From Acytostelium subglobosum LB1 (lineage: Eukaryota; Evosea; Eumycetozoa; Acytosteliales; Acytosteliaceae), in the NCBI RefSeq assembly GCF_000787575.1, contig NW_012236522.1, positions 682,001 through 746,000 of the forward strand: DNA of 64,000 nucleotides, read 5' to 3'. Shown piece by piece: positions 36,101 to 45,739 of this stretch. The stretch's first letter is position 1. Every line of letters begins with the position of its first letter. The notes beneath the pieces were generated by a model, which worked only from the letters and a program-made list of their open reading frames with translations, did no database searches and had not been told where the DNA came from. A program made the translations under genes and the position numbers.

Positions 36101-39100
36101 ATGATTGGAACGATAACGTATGACAGACCGTTGGATGTTTGATGGTTGACAGTGAGCATGAGTTGTCCGTTGAGGGTGGTCTCTGGCACGCTTGGGATGG
36201 TGACGACCTGGGCAACGTCGTTGGTGACAGCCGAAGCGGTGACATTGACAATTCCTCCATCAGTCTCTATTGAGGCAAAGATCACGGTCTCATCCGAACC
36301 AAGGTTGGTTCCTGTCACAATGAATGAGGTCTCTGTAGTGGCGACGTTGGTGATAGTTGGTGCCATGTAGGCAAAGGTAAAGGCACCGGAGACACCGTCG
36401 ATGGTGACAGTCAAAGCGTTGTTGGCACCAGTTCCAGCGGGACCCTCACAGATGATCTCAGTGTTGGGTGCGGAGATTCGAGATGTTTGACACTCGATGC
36501 CGTGGATGAAGACGGAGCGTGCCAAAGTCTGGCCGTAGAAGTCAGTTGGGTTGAAGAAGTGTCCAGTGATGACAACATCACCTCCGATTGTGGGGATGGT
36601 GTTGACGGCAGTGATCACTGGTGCGACCTTGAAGACAAAGGGTGTAGAGTCCTGACCATTGACGCGGACTACCAACTCACCGTTGGTGGTGGAGCCTGGG
36701 ATGGGCACGACGATTGAGTTACGCATCAAGTGCATGCTGGTGGCCGCCACGGGCAGGTCGGTGTTGTAGGTGACTGTGATGACGGAGAAGTCCTCGCCAA
36801 AGTTGTCTCCGGCGATAGTGGCGACCATTCCATTCTGCATGAAGTTGGTGACGTTGGGTGGGAGGTAGGCAAAGGTGTTGAGCACATTGGAGGCCACGCC
36901 ATCAATTGTCACTTGAGCACTGAGACCCTTACCGGTGCCCTTTGGCGACACACATTGGAGGTAGGTGTACTGGGCGTCAGACGAGAAGTATGGTGATGTG
37001 CAGTTGTTGCCACCAAGAGCGATGACCATGTCGGTGTTGTCGCCACCTTGGCGAATTGTGTTGAGGAAGTTACCGGTGAGCTTGATCAAGTCGCCTCCAT
37101 TGGCACTGACGAGGGGTGCGAGGGACACGAGCGATGGAGTGTAGTTGACGTCCCATCTGTTGGCAGAGACACCCGAGACGGTCAAGTAGACTGGACCATT
37201 CCTAGCGATGATGGGCAGAGTGATGTCCATGATGTAGACTGAGCCGTTGAACACTGAGCTGTCGGCTTGGATTTTGTCAGGGATGTTGACAAAGACGCCG
37301 CTGAGGGGGCCACCAAAGTTGTTGCCAAAGAGTGTAAGCTTGGCACCGTTGTGCTGGGAACCAGTGACGAGGGGAGCAGCATAGCTCATCTGGAGGTTGT
37401 TGGTCTGGACGAGGCTGTCGACGGTGACTATGACTGGGTAGCCACTGCCTGCGCCGGGCTGGACGGTACAGGAGATGGTGTAGTGGGCGAGGACGATTGC
37501 GACATTTGAACAAGTGTTGCTGTTGATCTTGACGCTAATCAAGCTGGCGTTGGAACCAAAGTTGTAGCCTCTGATGATCACAGTGTCACCCTGAGTGCCT
37601 GGCGATGAGATGGACTCGGCGTATGGGATGTTGTAACCGAATGATGGACCGCCAACCTTGATGTTCTCAAAGAAGAAGTTGGCTGACTTGGGAACACCAG
37701 TGCCGGCTGGGACGGTGATCTGAAGCTTGTTGTCGGCAAAGAATGGGGTGAGAGTGTAGGGTACGGTGATTCCATTGAGGGCGATGGTACGAGTGGTGAA
37801 GGTAAAGCCCATGCCAATTGGCATGGTGATGTTGACGGCTCCACCAGAGGTGTTGACAAACTTGAAGCCAGTGTCAGAGATGGTTGGGTTGATGCCGTAC
37901 ATGATGATGTTTCCGTGCCATCCATCGTCATTGTCTCCGCTAATGCCATAGATGTCGTCACGGTACTGGAAGTAGGAGGTCTGGCCGCTGGACAAAGCAC
38001 CAGCGTATCCGTTTGGACAGGCAACAAGCTTGGATGCATCACAAACTCTGCTACTGGTGACGATGGTGGTGTTGTCGAATGGACCGCCCCAGGACGCCAT
38101 TTGGGCACCGGTGCCGGTACCGGCGGCGGCGACGTGGTAGTCAAAGGCAATCTTGGAGAATGGGTAAACATTCTTGACCATGGCGATCTGAGTGGCTGAA
38201 CTTGGAATGCCTCCATAGTGTCTGTAGTTGTCCAGATAGTATGGTGGATTGGTTCCAGTGATGAACAAGTATGATTGGTAGTAAGAGTTCTGACTTGGAT
38301 GGAATGCAATTCCTCTCATGTTGTACTTGTCATCTGATCAGTGGGTGAGTGTGGGTTTTGGGTTAGGGTTGGAATCATTCCACCATCATCATCATCATCA
38401 TCAAAAACAACAAACTTACAGATGGTGGCAGAGTAGGTGCTGAATATCTCAGAGGTGGATTGTTGGATGACCACTGGGAAGAGTGTGGCGGTGGGGGATG
38501 GAGTGAAGGGGAGGGAACAAGTGGCTTGAGTATGATCGGCGAGCAATGTTACCTGTCCACAAGTTTGTGGAGTAGAACCCAATTGAATCTTAAGGTTGGC
38601 AGCAACATTTCCAAAGTTGTTACCAGTCACAGTGATCAATCCACCAGAGTTCATTACAGGGTAGAACATGTTGATCCATGGGGCTATCCATTGATTGATT
38701 GATTGAGTGAGTGAGTGGAACCAGTATATGATCATTGATTGATTGACTTACTAAGATATTTGTAAATTGTATTGGTGTAGGTGTTGGTACCGTCTGTGAT
38801 GGTGAGAGTGTTGACTCCACCGCCAGTTGGCAATCTGATTGTTGCGCTGGTGGCTGTGGTTGAGACAACTGGAACACTGACGGCTGAGCCGCCAGATGGG
38901 GTGAGGGTAACGACCAAGTTGGCGGTGTTGTAGCCAGTGAGGGCGACGCTGGTCACACCTCCGGCAGTTGAAACGGGAGCGACGTATGGCTCGTTGGCGG
39001 GTCCCCACTCGACCAAGAAGAGTGTGATCGAGGTGGTGGTGTCATACCAGGTGTTGACGAAAGTCTTTGACGCCTGATCAAAGTTGATGTTGTTGGCCTG

Positions 39101-39511
39101 CAGCGAGTCGGGCTTGTCGACATTGAACAGACAGAAGCTGTTGCAGCGCACACGCATCGAGTCGTAGAGGATGGTGTCCTTCTCAGGACCAGAAGAGAAA
39201 CCCCACTCATTCATAGTGAAACGGAGCACTGATGTGTACCAGTTGCTGGAGGTTGCGCCACTCAACGAGGAGATAAAAGTGTACTCTTGGAGGGAGGTAA
39301 TGGTGCCGATGTAGCCGACATAGTTGGCGGGGATGTTGGCGGGCCTGTAGCTAGCAGCCCAAGCCAATGCGTAGGTCCAAGATGATGGACGTGATCCAGC
39401 TGAAGCTATTTCGTAGAAATGTCCATTCGTCGCCCACTTGACTGGTACTGCGAGAACACCCGCAACAGTTGTGAGTATTACAAGTACAACAAATAATGTA
39501 TTATTCTTCAT
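33163..39511 (-). CDS. Giant IPT/TIG-repeat, EGF-like transmembrane protein
   Basis: Three exons: 39511-38752, 38683-38420 and 38333-33163, 2064 residues. A signal peptide occupies residues 1-21 (LFVVLVILTTVAGVLA). Residues 25-160 look like a C-type-lectin-like domain (GHFYEIASAGSRPSSWTYAL, GYIGTITSLQEYTFI), without the usual cysteine set. About sixteen IPT/TIG domains follow, broken by a non-TIG block at about 340-560. An EGF-like motif lies near residue 1740 (CDNNCTGNGECISGLCRCF), then a 290-residue ectodomain segment. One transmembrane helix near the end (VLPVAIVLSIVGAALIGLAG) and a short basic tail close it. This is the dictyostelid TIG/EGF surface-protein architecture to which ComC and relatives belong. 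A role in adhesion or cell-cell communication is inferred. Many N-glycosylation sites (NxS/T) are visible. Confidence 0.88.
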
Positions 39512-41009
39512 TATTATTAAATATATATATAAATAGATAAGATATATATATAAGTTAAGTTACAAGTACTAATACAATGAATGAATGAAGTTGATGATGG
39601 TGTTGGACGGACGGACGGGAGTGATCACACGGTGATATACTTCGCAACGCCACAAGTATCAAACAATCAAATCAATCAATCAATCAAACCAAAGACCAAG
39701 GCAGCTGACAAAGACTCTTTCTTGCCTGATTAGTAAGAGGAGGAAGAGGAGAAGGGCTAATAGCCGAAGTGCCACTTCGATTGTACCAGTGGGCCTGTGT
39801 AACCGCGCTTGCCCATTGCTAGGTTGCCACCGTCGTATCCGAGACATTGGGGGGCTACACGCGCGATTATCCTCACTAACTGACTACAGAGCAACAACAA
39901 GTAAGTAGTCAAGCAAGATACCACCACTTGGTCTGTGAGAGGAGACACATCAGTTGATCAATCAACAGAAGATATCGAGCGGGGAGAGCAGGTCATGTCT
40001 GGAATGGACTAAGTGCACTTTAGATCCCATCGTGTTAATTAATGGGCTTTGAAAGTGATTGTTACGGAGACCAGGTCTAGCTATATGTGACAGTGGACAG
40101 TCCATCATCCATCCAACAACAGTGCGAATATGTAACCCAATATAGATATTATCTTTCGAATCCCACAAGTAGTGCAATAAGTTGGGCCAGCGCGCCAACA
40201 TTTGTGCCGATCCCAATCCCAAGATGTGCACAGGAAACAAATGCAAACACTACTACACGCGCATCTTTAGTGGACCACCCCCAAACGAGTTCCAGTTTGA
40301 ATCCCGGAAGAGCCTATCAGGCCTGAGGTGGAGCCTATTTAAAACGATAAAATTAGTGTTAAATTCAATCACAAGCTCAGATATTATAATCGATCGTTGT
40401 GTTGGGGCTCCCTACTGCACACAGATTCATTAATAGAACTTTCCCTCTTGGAGTATTGCCATTTACCTTTTCGAATACCTTCTACCTTCTGAAGGGGCAT
40501 AATATAAAAAAATATCACTCACTTGGCAAGTGTAGAGAGAAGCAATAACAACCAAGTGCCACAGCTTAGTCCCCTCGGTATCGGGAGTACTTTAGAGCAT
40601 TACTTATCATACCGATACCGAGTTCATTAGAGGAACATGATGCTCTGGATATTTAGATACCTGGATTGTTAATCACTTCCACAAATTATAACATTTAAAC
40701 AAATGGATATAGTAGAGAGCATACATATATTCATGTTTCTCTCTTAAGGAATGTATAACTTGTTGATTTATAAATGATGACCATGGTTGTGTTTGATTGA
40801 GTATTTGACTCAAAAGTCGGGGACGTTACATTCTCATAAAATTGGGGTAACGATTGACCCACGGATGCCTTCAAAGGACCCATACTCGTCTTCCATTCGC
40901 TCGAAACATACAAATATAAACAACATTATTTATTATCATTACACAATACATTACATACATACATACTAGACAGGATCATTGGAAACAACAGACAACAGAC
41001 AACAACAAC
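39512..41009. other. gene-free island with two inverted repeats
   Basis: 1.5 kb between divergent genes. From about 39700 to 40430 the composition differs from ordinary spacers: more GC, few TCAA repeats, and a small open frame at about 40182-40433 with CTGNKCKHYYTRIFSGPPP that I do not recognise. At 40520-40558 a 7-bp inverted repeat (CACTTGG/CCAAGTG) and at 40574-40622 an 11-bp perfect inverted repeat flank short loops. No gene is supported. Confidence 0.45.
40574..40622. repeat. perfect 11-bp inverted repeat
   Basis: CTCGGTATCGG at 40574-40584 is the reverse complement of CCGATACCGAG at 40612-40622, with a 27-base spacer. It is preceded by a smaller inverted repeat at 40520-40526/40552-40558 and a TATAAAAA stretch at about 40503. 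It could form an RNA hairpin or be the end structure of an element. Confidence 0.6.
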
Positions 41010-42043
41010 ATGCAACCTGTGAACAAGACATTAGTGTCACGCTTTGTCTACCAGTCGGTGGTGTTGATACTCATCATTGTACCATACTTGTATATACTTA
41101 ACTTTGCAATATTCCCATGGATGCATACTCCTAGCACGCTTGGCAAGGGACTGTTCCACTCGGTGTGGGGCACATTGGTCACAATCATGATACTGGTGTC
41201 CTACTATCAATGTCTATCGACAAACCCCGGCGAGTTCCGGGACACCCTGTCGCCAGCATACTACCTCGTTCATCCAATCGCCGACAAGGACGAGGAGCAA
41301 CAGCGCAATTGTAACAAATGTCGACAGCTCAAGCCTGATCGAGCGCATCACTGCAGCACGTGTAACAAGTGCGTCTTGCGCATGGATCATCATTGCATGT
41401 GGCTCGACAACTGCATCGGTCTATTCAATCACAAGTACTTCATCCTATTCCTCTTCTACGCGTCAATATCCATCATCTACTTCTTTGGTCTACTCATCGA
41501 CCGTTCAATCGAAGTACTCAGTCCCTCCACGCCCACAATCATTGGTCCCAACTCAATCAATGCTGCTATGAACAACATGGTAAGTTGGAGATAGCGATGC
41601 ACGACGACTATGACATGCTCACTCACTCATTCATTCACATTTAGGATGAGCAACAACAACTACAACAACAGAGTGTGATGATTCAGTTGGATGTTGCGAC
41701 GATTGTTATTACAGGACTGTTGGTTATCATTATGGTGCTGACAGAGATATCATTGATGGCATTGTTAAGCTCACAGTTAATATTACTATGTCGTAATATG
41801 ACAACGATAGAGGATTTGAAGCGTACATCATTCGGACACAATGTCAATGTCAATGGAGGCAGTAGTCATCACAGCAACAGCAACAGTAGTAGTAGTCATA
41901 AGAAATATGACAAAGGCAGTATATTGAATAACATTGCAACAGTATTTGGTCCACCATCATTCACATGGCTACTTCCAACGCCACCACCCATACTCAAGCA
42001 ATCGATTGCACATCAGAAGAAGGGTGACATCTTCATTGTATAG
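41010..42043 (+). CDS. DHHC-type protein S-acyltransferase
   Basis: Two exons, 41010-41579 and 41645-42043, 322 residues. Two hydrophobic segments (about 15-35 and 50-70) precede the cysteine-rich DHHC domain at about 105-160: [20 protein letters not shown], then [19 protein letters not shown], then [10 protein letters not shown]. Two more membrane segments follow (about 150-170 and 205-235), the four-TM layout of the family. The DHHC cysteine that carries the acyl intermediate is present; the usual following proline is methionine (DHHCMW). The tail holds the TTxE-like TTIEDLKR motif typical of DHHC enzymes and an S/H/N-rich loop. It transfers palmitate to cysteines of substrate proteins at Golgi or plasma membrane; substrates are unknown. 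Confidence 0.9.
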
Positions 42044-43381
42044 ACCTACAATTAGTATTATATTATATCACATCAACATCAATGAGTCGATCGATCGATC
42101 GATCAGTCTGTAAGACAGGGACAACCTGTATCACAATCATACATGTCTGGATTTCATTTCCATTCTCACTCTCTCTAGTCATTATCTACCTCCATCCAAT
42201 GGACTCGTGTCACGAGCACATCAGTCTTAAGACACAGTCACTGGATCGTCTCTGTTTTGGTGTCAATTCGATTGTTTGCCGACCCAGGCGAGTTGACCTT
42301 ATCTCCAATCAAGTTTGGACCTAGCCCTCAAACGATCACTCAATCAATATTAAAGACATTCGATTCGAGATGATGTTGTAGTTTTAGTTGTGTGACATCA
42401 TTACCAAGTCATTAAACTTGCATCTTACAGATTTGAGTAAGTTTGGGATTCATCATTGATTATTATTATGAGGTTATGTCTTGTGCTAAATGTGAATGAA
42501 TTCAAGCAAAAGCACCAGGAATGGTGTGTGTCCAGGTCTTGTTGTTGGACTTTGACACCTCAATTTCCAATTTCCGACCACTGACTTGTTGACATTTCGG
42601 ATTACATAGATAATAAGACATAGTCACATAGATAAATAGATACATTCAGACTAATAGTGTAGATTGATCGATCTCAGGGTATGTATATGGTCCATTTACC
42701 TTTTAATGAATTAACTTTCATACCACATTCATTGTGTTGATATTGTGAGTGTGTGTGTGTGATGTTGATTCTTTAACCAACTCAACAACAACAACACTCA
42801 ATTATGTTACCTTGTGTTATTGTTGTTATTGTTGTTGTTGTTGTTGATAACATTCAGGTAGATTGTCATTGTGTTTCTCCGTATGACGGCAGTATACCAA
42901 TGAACCAATCAATCATTCAACACTACCCCACAACCCACATAACACACAACACAATCACTCAATCAATCATACACATTAATACATATCCCACACACAGAAC
43001 AACAACTACCTCACTTCCGACGGCTCCAATCACATCTGACAACTCAGAGCAACAATGAACGGGTGTCCAATGGGCATGGATTTGTTACGCCCGGACTCTC
43101 TCTCATGGACAGCCTATCGCCTATCGCACTTCCACCCCACCTCATATTATCTGAATCCATTATTAGAATGATTATGATTATTATTTGTTGTTGGAAGAAC
43201 ATATGTTGACCATTGACCACCTCTCTTACTCTTTGACATTAACAATGCTAATATATCAAACATCATTCATTCCATTCAAACAATACAATCATTCATTCAA
43301 TCAATCAATCAATCAATATTAACATTCATCCATTCATTGTAAACATTTTCCAAACCCTTTGATTTGAATCAATTCAATTAA
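42044..43381. other. intergenic region, no gene seen
   Basis: 1.3 kb between two plus-strand genes. It contains GATC repeats at about 42091, TTG repeats at about 42818-42846 and TCAA repeats close to the next start. Short frames (42082-42324, 42804-43058) show no domain. Probably 3' flank plus promoter. Confidence 0.45.
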
Positions 43382-44980
43382 ATGACCAATGATCAACAAC
43401 AGTTTAGATTGCACAAGAGCCAAAACTCAATCTTTGAGTCTTCCAGTCCACAACAACAACAACAACAACAACATTCAAGGTCACAAGGATTCCCTGTTGT
43501 ACAATTATTCAAACGAGCATATAGTTGTAGTAGTATACTATCATCAAAGAAAAGACCTGATATAGTTGTAGTGTCATCGACAACAGATACTACGACACAA
43601 AGTCCAACAACAACATCAACATTATCTCCACTACTTCTTCATCAACAACAACAACAACAACGTATTAATAGTAACAAGAAGAAGAAGACGACAAAGACGA
43701 CAAACCTAACAAAGATTAGTGCAAGTGCGAGCAGTACATCATCACCATTATTCAACAACGGCAACGTATCTCCACAAACAAGAACATATAACAATATCAA
43801 TAATAGTAGTATCAACAACAGTCCATTACTCATTCAATCACAATTTGGAAGAAGTTTAACAACTTTGATGGCACAGATGACAATGGCTGGCGCAGCAGGT
43901 ATGCCCATACTCAATGAATTGAAGAATGAAACTGTTTCAATGGTACCCTCAACTACACGGATGAAACAGGGTCTGATTACTGTCAAACGATCAGACTCAC
44001 TGGACGCTGCACTCAAGGTACTATCGACCAATGACATATCTTCATGTCCAGTGATCGATCCAAAGCTGGGCTGCATGGGCCTCGTCGACATGTTTGACAT
44101 TGTCGACTATCTCTTATCGATGGTACTCAAACAATCGGAGCACACTGGTGGCAAGACCATGGGCCTGAGCTTCTACAAACTCAATCTGGACCCTGTGTCT
44201 GTCGTCATCAATCAAGCCAACGACGTCGAGACCATGTGTCCCGTGGTCACCGAGTCGGACAATGTCTACAGTCTGATACAGCTCTTCACGATTGGATGTC
44301 ATCGCGTGCCCGTCTATGCATCGACTGACGCCGCCGCCAGAGGCGTACCACGACTGAGTAGGATCATCAGCCAGACTGACCTGGCGGTTTGGCTGTGGCA
44401 GGATGCCAGGATCAAAGAACGCATTGCCAAATGTCCATATCTGGCTGGCAACATCCAGAATCCGAATCCCAAGAGTGTCAGCCAGTCCACACCAACAGTC
44501 GAAGTGATGAAACTACTTCACGAGAACAAGATCAGCTCAGTGGCCGTCGTAGACGACAAGGGTAAACTAAAGAATGAGATAAGTACTGATAGTTGGAAGG
44601 TATGTTATGTCAATCCAATCAATCTATGTGTGATGACCAAGGTATACTCACACTCAATCAATCAACCAATGAATGAACAGGGAATGAATGAGAAGAACAT
44701 TGATACTATATTGGATGATGTAAAGGGATTCTTAAAGAGCAAGGCAAAGAGGGAGAAGGATGGGAAGAAGCGTAAACTATTCACTTGCTCACCGGATACA
44801 CCGATACAAGAGGTGTGGCAGACGATTGTGACCAATAGATATCATCGTGTTTGGGTGGTCAGTGATGGAAACAAGTTGGTTGGAGTGATCAGTCTCGTGG
44901 ACCTACTGAAAGCACTAGTAATGTTAATAGGTAATGACATTAACAACGTTCGTGACATTGGTGGCGAGCAACAACTGTGA
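43382..44980 (+). CDS. Four-CBS-domain protein (AMPK-gamma/PV42-like)
   Basis: Two exons, 43382-44599 and 44681-44980, about 505 residues. The intron (GTATGT to AACAG) is 81 bases with no in-frame stop, so the unspliced frame is also open. It is called an intron because it has normal splice sites and TCAA repeats, and because its removal aligns the protein with the paralog at 59017. The first 170 residues are Q/S/T/N/K low complexity. CBS motifs lie at about 200-285 (DSLDAALKVLSTNDISSCPV, LGCMGLVDMFDIVDYL), 300-370, 385-420 (NKISSVAVVDDKGKLK) and 440-500 (IQEVWQTIVTNRYHRVWVVS). CBS pairs form Bateman modules that bind adenine nucleotides. A role as an energy sensor or SnRK1/AMPK partner is only an inference. 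Confidence 0.8.
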   Translation: MTNDQQQFRLHKSQNSIFESSSPQQQQQQQHSRSQGFPVVQLFKRAYSCSSILSSKKRPDIVVVSSTTDTTTQSPTTTSTLSPLLLHQQQQQQRINSNKKKKTTKTTNLTKISASASSTSSPLFNNGNVSPQTRTYNNINNSSINNSPLLIQSQFGRSLTTLMAQMTMAGAAGMPILNELKNETVSMVPSTTRMKQGLITVKRSDSLDAALKVLSTNDISSCPVIDPKLGCMGLVDMFDIVDYLLSMVLKQSEHTGGKTMGLSFYKLNLDPVSVVINQANDVETMCPVVTESDNVYSLIQLFTIGCHRVPVYASTDAAARGVPRLSRIISQTDLAVWLWQDARIKERIAKCPYLAGNIQNPNPKSVSQSTPTVEVMKLLHENKISSVAVVDDKGKLKNEISTDSWKVCYVNPINLCVMTKVYSHSINQPMNEQGMNEKNIDTILDDVKGFLKSKAKREKDGKKRKLFTCSPDTPIQEVWQTIVTNRYHRVWVVSDGNKLVGVISLVDLLKALVMLIGNDINNVRDIGGEQQL

Positions 44981-45197
44981 TGTTGAACATCCAGCCTTCA
45001 TCCAGGTCTTCGTCCAATCAATCATTCGATCAATCAATCAATCCAATCAATCAACCAATCCAATCAAATCCAATCCAATCCCAATCCAATCATATAAAAC
45101 CAATGTACAGTTCCTTCCTACCTTCCTTCTTTCCATTCCCAATCTATGCCCATCATGGCAATGACGTTTGTTATGATCGTGATCAATACGAGCCCTC

Positions 45198-45237
45198 CAG
45201 ATTTAAAAAAATATCATTCTAGATATTTATAAATCTG
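45198..45237. repeat. AT-rich imperfect inverted repeat
   Basis: CAGATTTA (45198-45205) pairs with TAAATCTG (45230-45237), and the inner AAATATC (45209-45215) pairs with GATATTT (45222-45228) around the 6-base loop ATTCTA. Together they make 15 base pairs with one asymmetric bulge. Confidence 0.6.
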
Positions 45238-45295
45238 ATTCTTTGTTTGTTGTGTTTGTTGTGTTCTTTGTTTTGTTTGTATCTGTTTGAAGAAC

Positions 45296-45315
45296 AACCG
45301 ACGACGACGTCGGTT
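45296..45315. repeat. GC-rich hairpin, 8-bp stem and 4-base loop
   Basis: AACCGACG at 45296-45303 is the reverse complement of CGTCGGTT at 45308-45315, with loop ACGA. It lies in AT-rich sequence about 60 bases after the AT-rich inverted repeat. Confidence 0.65.
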
Positions 45316-45739
45316 ATTTGTTGTTACCTATGTTTACAACACCAACATCATCATCATCATCACAAGTGTACACTTGTTTGAATCGGTGTCGGCAAATTGA
45401 TACAAACACAAACAAACAAACACACGAAAATTGATACAAACACACACACAAAAAAAACAGAAAAAAGATCTGGGTAAGATTGATCAAAGACCTTGTTCGT
45501 GCAAAGCATGCTCCCACACAGTTGGCACTGTTCAGGTAACCAGAGCCTTGGTGACCTGCCAACCACTTTCCACACGAAGGTGGGAGTGAGTGAGATGGAC
45601 AAGTGCGCTCCCAAGTTTTAAGTTTCTTTCTCTCTTTCAAACATATCTCGTGTATCATTTACCAATCTTGGTAAAAAGATAAAACTATAAACATATAAAT
45701 ATATTATATTTACATCATCATTATTGATTAGATAAAGAG

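Larger units (their letters stand above)
44981..45739. other. intergenic region with two strong inverted repeats
   Basis: About 760 bases between two plus-strand genes, with TCAA repeats after the stop and CAAACA repeats near 45400. Two inverted repeats stand out, at 45198-45237 and 45296-45315; both are listed separately. No gene is supported; the minus-strand frames at 45314-45658 cover simple sequence. Confidence 0.45.

Noticed and set aside
40289-40330. B-box-like sequence (GTTTGAATCCCGG) as a tRNA
   Set aside because: No acceptor stem, D-arm or anticodon arm can be built around it.
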